Origin: Oscillospiraceae bacterium
Lineage (GTDB): Bacteria; Bacillota; Clostridia; Oscillospirales; Oscillospiraceae
Direction of reading: 5' to 3'
Length of the DNA: 50,782 bases
NCBI GenBank assembly: GCA_021770845.1
Contig: JAETQF010000017.1
Span: 1-50,782 of the forward strand
Below, one piece after another: positions 39,627 through 49,733 of this stretch. A program made the translations under genes and the position numbers. The notes beneath the pieces are model-generated. The model did not search any database. It had not been told where the DNA came from and worked only from the letters and a program-made list of their open reading frames with translations. Every line of letters begins with the position of its first letter. Positions within the stretch are counted from its first letter, which is position 1.

Positions 39627-40805
39627 ATGGACGATCAAACCCAAAAACAGCAAAAGAAACCGGCCTCCCGGCTGTCCGGCTTCCTGGTGCGGCTCATCGC
39701 CACCCTAATAGTGCTGGCGGTGGGGGTGTCCCTGGTGGTGCTGGTGGCCTTCCGGGATCAGCTCAACCTGGACAGCGTGAAGCGTTGGTTCCACTACCGC
39801 TCCCTCACCCGGAGCGACAGCGGCCAGGCGGAGTCCTTCCACTACGACGGCGACCTCAACTGCATCTTCGCCGCCCTGGACGGGGATCTGCTGGTGTGCT
39901 CCGAGCACGCCATCTCCCTCTACTCCGGCAGCGGCACCCGGTACATCAACCAGCAGGTCAGCATGGAGCACCCCGTGGTCACCACCAACGGCTCCCTGGC
40001 GGTGGTGTACGACGCGGGGGGCAGCTCCCTGTACATACTGGGCCAGCGATCCTTGGTGTGGTCGGCGGAGGATCTGGAGGGCATCCTGTCCGCCCGGCTC
40101 AACAAAAACGGCCAGCTGACGGTGGTCACCCAGGCGGGGGGCTACCGGGGCAAGGTGACGGTGTATAACGCCTCCTACGAGCCGGTGATGAGCGTCAACC
40201 TCACCTCCGCCTTCGTGATGGACGCCGCCCTGTCCGACAACGGGCACACCCTGGCCACCCTCACCGCGGGCCAGCAGGACGGCGTTTTCGCCACCGGGCT
40301 GGAGCTGTACGCCATGAACTACGCCAGCGGAAGCTATCAGTCGGACGTGTCCGCCTCCCTGGGGGGCGGCGTGCCCCTGGATCTGCGGCACACCGCCGGG
40401 GCGGTCTGGGTGCTCAGCGACCGGGGGCTCACCATCAGCGATCACGACGGAAACACCGTCACCGCGGACTGGTCGGACAAATACCTGCGGCGCTACACCC
40501 TCAGCGGGGACGGCTTCGCCGCCGCCCTGCTGGGCAAGTACCGGGCGGGCAGCCAGACGGAGCTGTGGGTGGTGGATCAGGACGGCACCCGACGCTCCCT
40601 GCCCCTCAACGAGCAGGTCATGTCCATCTCGGCGGCGGGGCGGTACGTGGCCGTCCTCACCGGCGACCGGCTGGACATCTACACCCAGGAGCTGGAGCTG
40701 TACAGCTCCCTCAAGGGCACCAAGGGCGCCCGAACCGTCCTGCTGGTGCCGGACGGCTCCGCCATCCTGATCTCGGCGGACAGCGCGGGGTTTTACATCC
40801 CCTGA
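39627..40805 (+). CDS. DUF5711 family membrane-anchored beta-propeller-like protein
   Basis: The 392-residue product has one membrane helix near residues 18-40 (LIATLIVLAVGVSLVVLVAF) after a basic cytoplasmic tail. The rest shows repeating beta-strand units (SGSGTRYINQQV, GQLTVVTQAGGY, SGDGFAAALLG) as in WD/propeller folds, matching the DUF5711 family as I know it. It lies outside the membrane; function unknown. The start is ATG 39627, after a short GGCGGGGG site. Confidence 0.75.
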   Translation: MDDQTQKQQKKPASRLSGFLVRLIATLIVLAVGVSLVVLVAFRDQLNLDSVKRWFHYRSLTRSDSGQAESFHYDGDLNCIFAALDGDLLVCSEHAISLYSGSGTRYINQQVSMEHPVVTTNGSLAVVYDAGGSSLYILGQRSLVWSAEDLEGILSARLNKNGQLTVVTQAGGYRGKVTVYNASYEPVMSVNLTSAFVMDAALSDNGHTLATLTAGQQDGVFATGLELYAMNYASGSYQSDVSASLGGGVPLDLRHTAGAVWVLSDRGLTISDHDGNTVTADWSDKYLRRYTLSGDGFAAALLGKYRAGSQTELWVVDQDGTRRSLPLNEQVMSISAAGRYVAVLTGDRLDIYTQELELYSSLKGTKGARTVLLVPDGSAILISADSAGFYIP

Positions 40806-40865
40806 CGCCGCCGGCTTATCTTCTTTTGGGGGTTCCCCGCAGGCACGCGGGAGAAGGAGGATTCT

Positions 40866-41558
40866 ATGACATTCCTGTTTGACATCGTAATTATCGCCCT
40901 GCTGGCCTTCTTCGCGTGGCGGGGCGCCACCAAGGGGCTGGTGCTGTCCCTGTGCGGGCTGGCGGCGGTGTTTGTGGCCTTTTTCGCGGCCCAGTTTATC
41001 GCCGACAGGTTCTCCCCGCCGGTGGCCGGCATCATCCGCCCCGTCATCACCCAGAGCTTCCAGAAGGTGGCCCCCCGCCCCGTGATCACCGATACGGACG
41101 GCGAGGAGGATCCCGGCCCGGGCTACACCCTGGAGGAGCTGTTCGCCTCCGTGGAGGAGAACGGCCTGTTCGAGGGCTTCTCCACCTTCCTGAAGGAGGG
41201 CGTGGAGCAGGACGCGGTGGAGGAGGAGCACTGGGCCACCCCGGCGGAGGCCCTGGCCAACTATCTGGCGGGGGGCATCGCCCGGGCCCTGCTGTTCGCC
41301 ATTGTGTTCCTGGCGGTGCAGCTGGCCTGGTTCCTGGCCAGCCACGCCCTGGACATGGCCTTCAAGCTGCCCCTGCTGTCCGAGGTGAACCTGGCGGGAG
41401 GGCTGATCTTCGGGCTGGTCAAGGGGGCGCTGCTGACGGTTGTGCTGGTGTGGCTGGGCCAGCTGTGCGGCGTCGTCCCCGCCCATCCGGACACGCCGGT
41501 GCTGTCCCTGTTCACGGTGGATCGGCTGTGGGCGCTGCTGGGCGGGCTGCCGGGCTGA
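40866..41558 (+). CDS. CvpA family protein
   Basis: The 230-residue product begins with the CvpA pattern (FLFDIVIIALLAFFAWRGATKGLVLSLCGL split over helix 1-2) and has four helices, the last two near residues 140-200. CvpA is named for colicin V production in E. coli and affects envelope integrity; the role in Firmicutes is unclear. SD GAAGGAGG is strong. An acidic loop of about 60 residues (DTDGEEDPGPGYTLEELF) separates the helix pairs. Confidence 0.85.
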   Translation: MTFLFDIVIIALLAFFAWRGATKGLVLSLCGLAAVFVAFFAAQFIADRFSPPVAGIIRPVITQSFQKVAPRPVITDTDGEEDPGPGYTLEELFASVEENGLFEGFSTFLKEGVEQDAVEEEHWATPAEALANYLAGGIARALLFAIVFLAVQLAWFLASHALDMAFKLPLLSEVNLAGGLIFGLVKGALLTVVLVWLGQLCGVVPAHPDTPVLSLFTVDRLWALLGGLPG

Positions 41559-41716
41559 GCCCTCCCCGCCCCGGAAAAACGCCGGGATTTTCCCTGCCCC
41601 GCGGAAAATTACCACTCTAAAATTCATGACGTGTTCATATTTATCTGATATGGTACTGCCAAACTGCGCATCATCCGCGAAGAACCCCGATCTGTTTCCC
41701 CGAAAGGAGCGATATC

Positions 41717-44284
41717 ATGCGGCCAACCATGTGCACCCGCTGCCAGAAAAATGTGGCGGTTGTCTTTATAACAAAAATTGAGGGCGGCGAGACGAAAAAC
41801 GAGGGCCTGTGCCTGAAGTGCGCCCGGGAGCTGGGCATCAAGCCGGTGGACGATATGATGAAGAAGATGGGCATTTCCGACGAGGATCTGGAGTCCATCT
41901 CCACCGAGATGATGTCCGCCTTCGGCGGCGCCGAGGAGCCGGAGGGCCTCACCCCCGCCGACGAGGGGGACGGCGATGCCGGCGACGACGAGGAGGAGGA
42001 CGAGGGCCGCACCGCCACCTTCCCCTTCCTGAGCAAGCTGTTCGGCGGCTCGTCGGACAGCGCCCCCGACCGGGATCCCATCCAGCGGGGCGGGGCCGCC
42101 AAGGAGGACAAGACCGCCGCCAAGAACGACCGGGGCCAGAGCCCCAAACGGAAATTCCTGGAGAACTACTGCATCTCCCTCACCCGGAAGGCCCAGGAGG
42201 GCAAGCTGGATCGGATCGTGGGCCGCTCCAACGAGATCGAGCGCACCATCCAGATCCTGAACCGGCGGCAGAAGAACAACCCCTGCCTCATCGGCGACCC
42301 CGGCGTGGGCAAGACCGCCATCGCCGAGGGGCTGGCCCAGCGCATCTGTGACCGGGACGTGCCCTACAAGCTGCTGGACAAGGAGGTCTATCTGCTGGAT
42401 CTCACCGCCCTGGTGGCGGGCACCCAGTTCCGGGGCCAGTTCGAGAGCCGCATGAAGGGCCTCATCGACGAGGTGAAGAAGCTGGGCAACATCATCCTGG
42501 TCATCGACGAGGTGCACTCCATCGTGGGCGCCGGGGACGCGGAGGGCTCCATGAACGCCGCCAACATCCTCAAGCCCGCCCTGAGCCGGGGGGAGATCCA
42601 GGTCATCGGGGCTACCACCCTCACCGAGTACCGCAAGTACATCGAGAAGGACTCCGCCCTGGAGCGCCGGTTCCAGCCCGTCATCGTGGAGGAGCCCTCC
42701 ATCGACGACTCGGTGGAGATCCTGAAGGGCATCGCCCCCTACTACGAGTCCTTCCACCATGTCACCATTAGCCCGGACATCTGCCGGCAGGCAGTCACCA
42801 TGAGCGAGCGGTACATCACCGACCGCTACCTGCCGGATAAGGCCATCGACCTCATCGACGAGGCGTCCTCCGACGTGAACCTCCACAACAAGGAGCTGGC
42901 CCGGATGGCCGCCATCGACAACGAGCTGGCCGACTACGCCAAGGAGATGGAGCTGGTGCTGGCCTCCACCGGGGGGCAGAACGATCCTAAGCTCCAGGAG
43001 CTTCAGAAGCAGGAGCAGCGCATCAAGCGCCAGCGGGAGACCTTGGAGACCGCCGTGAGCCGGGACGACGAGGAGGCCCCCAACCGGGACGATCCCGCCT
43101 TCCAGGAGCGGCAGGAGGGCCGCCGGAAGCAGATCGCGGAGCTCACCGACAAGCTGGCCGTGGTCACCGCCGACAAGCAGGCGGTGCAGGCCGCCGCCAA
43201 CGACAAGGCCTACCAGCGGCTGGCGGAGCTGAAAAGCAAGCAGGCCCAGCTGGCCGGGGAGCGGGACGCCCTGGCCGCCAAGGGGGATCCCCCCCTCACC
43301 GCCGCCCACCTGGCCAAGGTCATCGAGCTGTGGACGAAAATCCCCGCCACCTCCATCCAGGAGCAGGAGTTCGAGCGGCTGGCCAAGCTGGATCAGCGGC
43401 TCAAGGAGCACATCGTGGGCCAGGACGACGCGGTGAACGCCGTGTCCAACGCCATCCGCCGGGGGCGGGTGGGCATCGCCGCCAAGCACAAGCCGGTGTC
43501 CTTCATCTTCGTGGGCTCCACCGGCGTGGGCAAGACGGAGCTGGTGAAGCGGCTGGCCGCCGACCTGTTCTCCTCCCCCGAGTCCCTGATCCGGCTGGAC
43601 ATGAGCGAGTTCATGGAGAAGCACTCCGTGTCCCGGATCATCGGCTCCCCCCCGGGGTATGTGGGCTATGACGACGCGGGGCAGCTCACCGAGAAGATCC
43701 GCCGCAAGCCCTACTGCGTGGTGCTGTTCGACGAGATCGAGAAGGCCCACCCCGACGTGCTCAACGTGCTGCTGCAAATTTTGGACGACGGCCACATCTC
43801 CGACGCCCACGGCAAGGTGGTCAACTTCGAGAATACCGTCATCGTCATGACCTCCAACGCAGGCAGCGACGTGAAGGGCGGCTCCCTGGGCTTCGACCGC
43901 TCCGCCAACCAGCTGGGCAGGGAGAAGGCCATGAAGGGGCTGGAGTCCTTCCTGCGGCCCGAGTTCATCAACCGGGTGGACGAGATCGTCTACTTCAACC
44001 AGCTCACCGAGGACAACTTCAAGGATATCGCCCGGATCATGCTGTCCGAGCTGGACGGGGTGCTGAAGGAGAAAAACATCGCCTTCTCCTACGACGACAG
44101 CGTGCTGGACTACCTGGTGAAGAAGTCCTACTCCGCGGCCTACGGGGCCCGGAACCTGCGCCGCCAGATCCAGAAGGATCTGGAGGATCCCATCGCCGCC
44201 AAGCTGATCCAGCGGTACGCCGACCCCGTCACCCTGATCCGGCTGTCCGCCGACGGGGAGGCGCTGGACATCACCACCGACTGA
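41717..44284 (+). CDS. ClpE-like AAA+ unfoldase with N-terminal zinc finger
   Basis: The 855-residue protein starts with a four-Cys zinc finger (C6, C9, C32, C35), the ClpE feature, in place of the Clp N-domain. An acidic linker (about residues 75-135) follows. AAA1 has Walker [10 protein letters not shown] (Lys199) and AAA2 has GSTGVGKTE (Lys606). A ClpP-docking-type loop SLGFDRS is present. The middle region between the AAA domains (about 405-530) is a long charged coiled coil, longer than the usual ClpC/ClpE segment. It probably feeds damaged proteins to ClpP. No ctsR/mcsAB are adjacent. Confidence 0.88.
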   Translation: MRPTMCTRCQKNVAVVFITKIEGGETKNEGLCLKCARELGIKPVDDMMKKMGISDEDLESISTEMMSAFGGAEEPEGLTPADEGDGDAGDDEEEDEGRTATFPFLSKLFGGSSDSAPDRDPIQRGGAAKEDKTAAKNDRGQSPKRKFLENYCISLTRKAQEGKLDRIVGRSNEIERTIQILNRRQKNNPCLIGDPGVGKTAIAEGLAQRICDRDVPYKLLDKEVYLLDLTALVAGTQFRGQFESRMKGLIDEVKKLGNIILVIDEVHSIVGAGDAEGSMNAANILKPALSRGEIQVIGATTLTEYRKYIEKDSALERRFQPVIVEEPSIDDSVEILKGIAPYYESFHHVTISPDICRQAVTMSERYITDRYLPDKAIDLIDEASSDVNLHNKELARMAAIDNELADYAKEMELVLASTGGQNDPKLQELQKQEQRIKRQRETLETAVSRDDEEAPNRDDPAFQERQEGRRKQIAELTDKLAVVTADKQAVQAAANDKAYQRLAELKSKQAQLAGERDALAAKGDPPLTAAHLAKVIELWTKIPATSIQEQEFERLAKLDQRLKEHIVGQDDAVNAVSNAIRRGRVGIAAKHKPVSFIFVGSTGVGKTELVKRLAADLFSSPESLIRLDMSEFMEKHSVSRIIGSPPGYVGYDDAGQLTEKIRRKPYCVVLFDEIEKAHPDVLNVLLQILDDGHISDAHGKVVNFENTVIVMTSNAGSDVKGGSLGFDRSANQLGREKAMKGLESFLRPEFINRVDEIVYFNQLTEDNFKDIARIMLSELDGVLKEKNIAFSYDDSVLDYLVKKSYSAAYGARNLRRQIQKDLEDPIAAKLIQRYADPVTLIRLSADGEALDITTD

Positions 44285-44316
44285 GCGGGGCGGGCAGGAC
44301 AAGACAGCACAGAAAC

Positions 44317-44360
44317 AACCGGCAGCATGGACGGAATATCCGCCCATGCTGCCGGTTTTT
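44317..44360 (+). terminator. Intrinsic terminator after the Clp gene
   Basis: A perfect 14-bp stem AACCGGCAGCATGG / CCATGCTGCCGGTT encloses a 13-nt loop and is followed by TTTTTG. Confidence 0.85.
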
Positions 44361-44445
44361 GTCCGGGCCGCCGCGGCATCAGCCCTGTCCGCTGGAGGAG
44401 CCGTCCTGACAGCGCCCTGCCGTGTTAAAACCTCGCCTTCTTTTC

Positions 44446-44474
44446 TTGACGGGAAGCGGCCTCCTCCGTATAAT
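44446..44474 (+). promoter_or_regulatory. Consensus promoter of the glycosidase gene
   Basis: TTGACG (44446-44451) and TATAAT (44469-44474) have a 17-bp spacer and lie 42 bp before the ATG. Confidence 0.85.
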
Positions 44475-44515
44475 AGAGCCAAACCAGACAACAACGGCAG
44501 AAAGGCGGTTCTGTT

Positions 44516-47500
44516 ATGAGCAGCTGCTTTATGTTTGATCTGTCCGGCCCCTGGCAGTTCGCCCTGGGCCCGGCGGAGGACGCCGTTTTCCACCGGGAAA
44601 CGGTTCTCCTCCCCGGCACCATGGACGAAAACCGCCAGGGCCTGGACAACAGGGACAAGTTCACCCCCCGGCACCTGAACCGGGACTATACCTGCACCGG
44701 CCCCGCCGTCTACCGGCGGGAGGTCGCCGTCCCGGCGGAGTGGGCGGGCCGGCCGGTGCGGCTCTATCTGGAGCGGACGAAAAAGACCCGTGTGTGGGTG
44801 GACGGCCAGTCCGCGGGGGAACAGCAGCGCAGCTATACCACCCCCCACCGCTATGACCTGACGGCCCTGTGCCGCCCGGGACGCACCCACACCCTCACGG
44901 TGGAGGTGGACAACTCCTCCGACGGGATGCCCTACGCCATGTACTCCACCCTGTGGGAGGGGGAGGCCTGGTGCCACCAGCTCACCGAGCACGGCCAGAC
45001 CAACTGGAACGGCATCGTGGGGGCGCTGCGGCTGGAGTCGCCCCCGGCCCTGTCCGTCTCCGCCCTCCGGCTGCGGCCCGATTTGGGCCGCCATGCCGTT
45101 CGGGTCGAGGTGACGCTCACCCGGCTGGACGGGGCGGAGGAGCTGCGGGGGGAGGCCGTCCTCCAGGCGGAGAGCTGGAACACGGATCAGCCGGTTCACA
45201 AGACGGCCCCCCAGCGGGCCGGGTTCCGCTTCGCAGCCGGAGAAACCACCGCCGTCCTCCACCTCCTCCACGACATGGGGGAGCGCCCCCTGCTGTGGGA
45301 CGAGTTCCACCCCAATCTGTACCGCCTGGAGGTACAGGTCTATGCCGGCGGGGCGCTCCAGGATACCCACGGGGAGGACTTCGGGATGCGCTCCTTCACC
45401 GCCGGGGCCAACCAGGGCGGGCGGCAGTTCTTCATCAACGGCCGGCCCACCCAGCTCCGGGGGGAGATCAACTGCGCCATCTTCCCCAAAACCGGGTACG
45501 CCCCCATGGGGCTGGAGGACTGGCTGCGGGTGTTCCGGATCTACAAGGACTACGGCCTGAACCACGTCCGCTTCCACACCTGGATCCCTCCAAAGGCCGC
45601 CTTCCAGGCCGCCGACCGGCTGGGGCTGTACCTCTACGTGGAGCTGCCCCACTGGGGGCGGCGGATGTTCGGCGACATCGCCCAGGGGGACGACACCGAC
45701 GTGCGCTATTATGAGGGGGACACCCGGCGCATTTTCGCCGAGTACTGCAATTCCCCCTCCTTCGTCATGTTCGCCTTGGGCAACGAGGAGCGGATCGGCT
45801 TTTACTACTACGAGGAGTTCCTGAAATTCTGCAAGGGGCTGGAGCCCGATCTGCTGTACTCCGACATCGCGGGGCACAGCACCTACCCCCCCTCCGCCGA
45901 TTTCGCCTCCAAGTGGCTGGAGCAGGACTATCTGCCCCTGACGGAGCCCCGCACCGACTGGGACTACTCCAAGGCCGTCCAGGGCGCCCCCGTCCCCATC
46001 ACCGGCCACGAGGTGGGCCAGCTCCAGGTGTACCCCGACTACGACCGGGAGCTGCCCGCCTATGACGGCTGCGTCCTGCGCCCCCGGAACCTGGAGCACT
46101 TCCGGGGCATCCTGGCCCAGGCGGGGCTGGCGGATCGGGCGGCCGATTTCCACCGGGCCACCGGAAAGCTGGCCGCCATGCTGTACCGCCGCTTTGCGGA
46201 GTCCTATCTGCGCACGCCGGGCTCCGGGGGCTTCCTGCTGCTGGGCCTCCAGGACTTCCCCGGCCAGGGCACCGCCCTGGTGGGGCTGCTGGACAGCTTT
46301 TTGGAGCGCAAGGGGGCCATTGCCCCCGAGGACTTCCGCCGCTCCTGCTGCGAGCTGGCGGTGCTGGCCCGCCTGCCCCGGTTCGTGTGGGAGGGCGGGG
46401 ACACGCTGACGGCGGAGGTGCTGGTGTCCAACTACTCCCCCGCCCCGGCGGAGCTGGCCCTGTCCTGGACGCTGGAGGACGACCGGGGCACGGTTCTGGC
46501 CCGGGGCAGCCTCCCGGCCCGTACCGCCCCCCAGGGCGGCGTCACCCGGCTGGGCGCCATTGAAACGGAGCTGCCCCGGCTGTCCGCCCCCTGTCAGGCC
46601 CGGCTGACCCTGGCCCTGGAGGGGGAATATGACGCCCCCCTCTCCCCCGGCGTCAACGACTATTCCCTGTGGCTGTACCCGGCGGGGCCCGCCCCGGCTG
46701 TGCCGGAGGGCGTGGTGCTGTGCCGTGCCTATGACAGGCAGGCGGAGCGGGCGCTGGCCCAGGGCAGGACAGTGCTGGTGATCTCCGAGGGCACCGCCGC
46801 CGCCCTGCCCCGCAGCCGGGCCGTGTCCTTCCGGCACGACTTCTGGAGCCCCATGTTCCACACCGCTGACTCGGACGGCTATTCCCTGGGTATTTTTGTG
46901 GACGAAAATCACCCGCTGTTTACCGATTTCCCCACGGACTGCTTTGGGGACTGGCAGTGGTTTGAGCCCCTGCGAAACGCCCGGGGCCTGCTGATCAACG
47001 AGCTTCCCGCCGATCTGCGGCCCATCGTCCAGCCCATCGCCTCCATCGACCTGCCCGACCGGCTGGCCCTGCTGCTGGAGGCCAGGGTGGGGCCGGGGCG
47101 GCTGTTTGTGTCCACCGTGGATCTGCTGGAAAAGGACGATCCCGCCTCCCGGGCGCTGCTGGCCGCCATTTACCGCTATGTGGGCGGCGGGGCCTTCCAG
47201 CCGGAGACGGCGCTGGAGCCGGAGGCCCTGCGCCCCTGCCTGCCGCCGCTGGATCTGACGGCCATCCGGCTCAAAGGCGAAGCCGCGCTGGACGTGGGCG
47301 CTGAAGCCGGCTATGCCGTGGCGTTTTTCGACAGCCGCGGCCCCTGCCAGCGGCCGCAGGGGAAGCGGGTGGAGTTCCGCTCTGATCACCCGTCCGTCCT
47401 GCGGGTGGACGGGGCGGGCCGCGCCCAGGCCGCCGGGGCGGGGGCGGCCAGGCTCACCGCCGTCTGCTGGGACGAGAGCTCCCGCTTTACCCACAGCGTG

Positions 47501-48466
47501 GCCGTCCGGGTGGGGGAGGCCCAGGCCCGGCCCCTCCCCCTGGACGGCGCCAGGGTTTCCGCCCAGAACAGCCACCCGGATCATCCCCCCGTCCGAATGC
47601 TGGACGGCAACCCGGGTACCTATTGGCAGACCAACTATCTGGATCGGGCCCAGCGCCTGCCCCAGTGGGTGGAGCTGGAGCTGCCGTCGGCGCGGGAGGT
47701 GTGCGCCCTGCTGTGCGGGGCCCGGCGGGACAGCACCCGGGGGGCGATTTTGCGGGCCACGCTGTCCGCCAGCCTGGACGGGAAACAGTTTGAGGAGGTC
47801 TGCCGGGGGGAATGGACGGAGGCCGCCGCCGGGGAGGACAAGCTGTTCGCCTTCCCGCCCCGGCCCGTCCGCTTCCTCCGGCTGGTGGTGGACTGGGCCG
47901 TGATGCACACCGGCGACTCCAACGCCGCCAGCATCTCCCGGCTGGCGCTGTACGACCGCCCCCTCATCGCCGCCGCGGAGGAGCGGCCCGTCTGCCCGGT
48001 GCGGTTCGGCACCCCCCTGGAGCGGGCCCTGGAGCGGGCGGCGCTCCCGGAGCACGTCTCCGCCACCCTGGCGGACGGCAGCCGCCGGGAGGCGGACGTG
48101 GTGTGGCTGTGGGGCTCCTACCGCCCGGATCAGCCCGGGGACTACCTGGTGGAGGGTACGCTGTTCTGCCCCGGCGCGGCCAACCCGGGCGGCGTCCGAG
48201 CCAGGCAGGTGCTCCGGGTGCTGCCCAAGGACATGACCACCCCGCCGGACAAGACCGAGCTGGATCGGCTCTCCCTGGAGCTGCGGGCGCTGAGCGGGCG
48301 GATTGCGGAGCCCGGCCGCCGGGCGGCGCTGGACGAGCTGTTCACCCAGCTGGAGAGCTTCGCCGCCCTCACCGGCGCGGTGCAGTATGATGTGGACGTG
48401 TGGACGGAGCGGCTCATGGACGCCATCGCGGAATATACCCGCCCTCAGGCCGGGAGCGCGCCTTAA
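44516..48466 (+). CDS. Glycoside hydrolase family 2-type enzyme with C-terminal discoidin/CBM32-like domain
   Basis: The 1316-residue protein has no signal peptide and should be cytoplasmic. Residues 1-185 form the GH2 sugar-binding jelly roll (LSGPWQF, VYRREVAVP, WVDGQSAGEQ). A beta-sandwich and the TIM barrel follow (GEINCAIFPKTGY, FHTWIPPKAAFQAADRLGLY). The acid/base is probably Glu424 in FALGNEE and the nucleophile Glu499 in TGHEVGQ; the spacing of 75 is close to LacZ (76). Residues about 1010-1130 resemble an F5/8-type C domain (PVRMLDGNPGTYWQTNY). The exact substrate is unknown. It overlaps the convergent MFS gene by 4 bp. Confidence 0.8.
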   Translation: MSSCFMFDLSGPWQFALGPAEDAVFHRETVLLPGTMDENRQGLDNRDKFTPRHLNRDYTCTGPAVYRREVAVPAEWAGRPVRLYLERTKKTRVWVDGQSAGEQQRSYTTPHRYDLTALCRPGRTHTLTVEVDNSSDGMPYAMYSTLWEGEAWCHQLTEHGQTNWNGIVGALRLESPPALSVSALRLRPDLGRHAVRVEVTLTRLDGAEELRGEAVLQAESWNTDQPVHKTAPQRAGFRFAAGETTAVLHLLHDMGERPLLWDEFHPNLYRLEVQVYAGGALQDTHGEDFGMRSFTAGANQGGRQFFINGRPTQLRGEINCAIFPKTGYAPMGLEDWLRVFRIYKDYGLNHVRFHTWIPPKAAFQAADRLGLYLYVELPHWGRRMFGDIAQGDDTDVRYYEGDTRRIFAEYCNSPSFVMFALGNEERIGFYYYEEFLKFCKGLEPDLLYSDIAGHSTYPPSADFASKWLEQDYLPLTEPRTDWDYSKAVQGAPVPITGHEVGQLQVYPDYDRELPAYDGCVLRPRNLEHFRGILAQAGLADRAADFHRATGKLAAMLYRRFAESYLRTPGSGGFLLLGLQDFPGQGTALVGLLDSFLERKGAIAPEDFRRSCCELAVLARLPRFVWEGGDTLTAEVLVSNYSPAPAELALSWTLEDDRGTVLARGSLPARTAPQGGVTRLGAIETELPRLSAPCQARLTLALEGEYDAPLSPGVNDYSLWLYPAGPAPAVPEGVVLCRAYDRQAERALAQGRTVLVISEGTAAALPRSRAVSFRHDFWSPMFHTADSDGYSLGIFVDENHPLFTDFPTDCFGDWQWFEPLRNARGLLINELPADLRPIVQPIASIDLPDRLALLLEARVGPGRLFVSTVDLLEKDDPASRALLAAIYRYVGGGAFQPETALEPEALRPCLPPLDLTAIRLKGEAALDVGAEAGYAVAFFDSRGPCQRPQGKRVEFRSDHPSVLRVDGAGRAQAAGAGAARLTAVCWDESSRFTHSVAVRVGEAQARPLPLDGARVSAQNSHPDHPPVRMLDGNPGTYWQTNYLDRAQRLPQWVELELPSAREVCALLCGARRDSTRGAILRATLSASLDGKQFEEVCRGEWTEAAAGEDKLFAFPPRPVRFLRLVVDWAVMHTGDSNAASISRLALYDRPLIAAAEERPVCPVRFGTPLERALERAALPEHVSATLADGSRREADVVWLWGSYRPDQPGDYLVEGTLFCPGAANPGGVRARQVLRVLPKDMTTPPDKTELDRLSLELRALSGRIAEPGRRAALDELFTQLESFAALTGAVQYDVDVWTERLMDAIAEYTRPQAGSAP

Positions 48467-49626
48467 CCCCCGTTTCCACCGCTTTTCAGCAGCGCCTCGT
48501 GCATGAACACCATCAGGATCAGAATCGCCAGCAGATAGAGCGGGAACAGCGATACCGCGATGTGGTTGGCGATCAGGCCGAACAGGGGCGGCATCAGGCA
48601 GGTGCCCAGGTAGGCGCTGGCCATCTGGACGCCGATGATCGCCTGGGACTTTTCCGCCCCGAAGTGGGCGGGCGTGGAGTGGATGATGCAGGGGTAGATG
48701 GGCGCGCAGCCAAGGCCGATGAGGAGCAGCCCCGCCAAGGCGGCGTACTCCCCCAGCGGCAGCAGGAAGGCGGCGATCCCCGCCGCGATGATCCCCTGCC
48801 CCAGCCGAACCATCCGGCTGTCGCTCAGCTTCATGGTCAGAAAGCCGCTCAGCGCCCGGCCCACCGTGATGCCGATAAAAAACAGGCTGGCAAAGCCGGC
48901 CGCGGTCTCCGCCGGAACGCCCTTGTGCAGCGCCAGATAGCTGCTGGCCCACAGGCCCGCGGTCTGCTCTACGGCGCAGTAGCAGAAAAAGGTCACCATA
49001 ACCGCCTTTGCCCCGGGTATGCGGAGGATTTGGCCCAGGGACAGCGCCGGCCCCCCGCCTCCCTCCGCCCCGTCCTTCGCCGGGGTTTTCCAAAGGGGGA
49101 GGCTCAGCACCAGAACCGCCGTCAGCGCAACCTGAAGCAGGGCAATATAGCGGTAGCCCATATTCCAGCCGCCTCCAGCCGTGAGGGCATACCCCATGAT
49201 GTACGGCCCCAGAGAGGCCCCCACCCCCCACATACAGTGGAGCCAGCTCATGTGCCGGCTGGCGTAGTGGAGCGCCACATAGTTGTTCAGCGCCGCGTCC
49301 ACACTGCCCGCCCCCAGGCCGTAGGGTACCGCCCACAGGCACAGCGTCCAGAAGGAGCGGCTGACGGAAAACCCAAAGATGGCCGCCGCCGTCATGCCTA
49401 CGCTGACGGCCGTCACCTTTCCCGCCCCCAGCCTTCGGGTGAGCCGGTCGCTCTGCAGGCTGGACACAATCGTCCCCACCGCGATAATCATGGAGATAAC
49501 CCCCGCGTAGGAGACCGGAACGCCAAACTCCCCGTACATGGCCGGCCACGCCGAGCCCAGCAGGGCGTCGGGCAGGCCCAGACTGATAAACGAGAGATAA
49601 ATAACGGCCAGAAGCAGCTGAAGCAT
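48463..49626 (-). CDS. MFS transporter, probable sugar permease
   Basis: The 387-residue protein has about twelve membrane helices and begins LLLAVIYLSFISLGLPDALL, as in the fucose-permease-like MFS branch. The loop SDRLTRRLGAGKV is the usual charged A motif between helices 2 and 3. SD GGGAGGGAT precedes the ATG. It probably brings in the substrate of the glycosidase it converges with; this is inferred from position only. A likely extended -10 is at 49655-49663. Confidence 0.85.
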   Translation of the reverse strand: MLQLLLAVIYLSFISLGLPDALLGSAWPAMYGEFGVPVSYAGVISMIIAVGTIVSSLQSDRLTRRLGAGKVTAVSVGMTAAAIFGFSVSRSFWTLCLWAVPYGLGAGSVDAALNNYVALHYASRHMSWLHCMWGVGASLGPYIMGYALTAGGGWNMGYRYIALLQVALTAVLVLSLPLWKTPAKDGAEGGGGPALSLGQILRIPGAKAVMVTFFCYCAVEQTAGLWASSYLALHKGVPAETAAGFASLFFIGITVGRALSGFLTMKLSDSRMVRLGQGIIAAGIAAFLLPLGEYAALAGLLLIGLGCAPIYPCIIHSTPAHFGAEKSQAIIGVQMASAYLGTCLMPPLFGLIANHIAVSLFPLYLLAILILMVFMHEALLKSGGNGG

Positions 49627-49654
49627 CTTGCATCCCTCCCTGGTTTCTGATAGG

Positions 49655-49663
49655 ATAATACCA
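49655..49663 (-). promoter_or_regulatory. Extended -10 promoter of the MFS gene
   Basis: On the minus strand the sequence reads TGG-TATTAT, an extended -10, about 30 bp before the MFS start. No good -35 is seen, so activation by the divergent AraC protein is plausible. Confidence 0.45.
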
Positions 49664-49733
49664 CGGAATAAGCGGAAGCGTTAGAAAGAAATCCGCAGGT
49701 TTGTGCAACAAAATCACCAGGAGGTGGGCCGCC

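Noticed and set aside
49670..49690. Possible catabolite-control (cre) site between the MFS and AraC genes
   Set aside because: The sequence around GGAAGCGTTAG matches too few of the palindromic cre positions to be supported.
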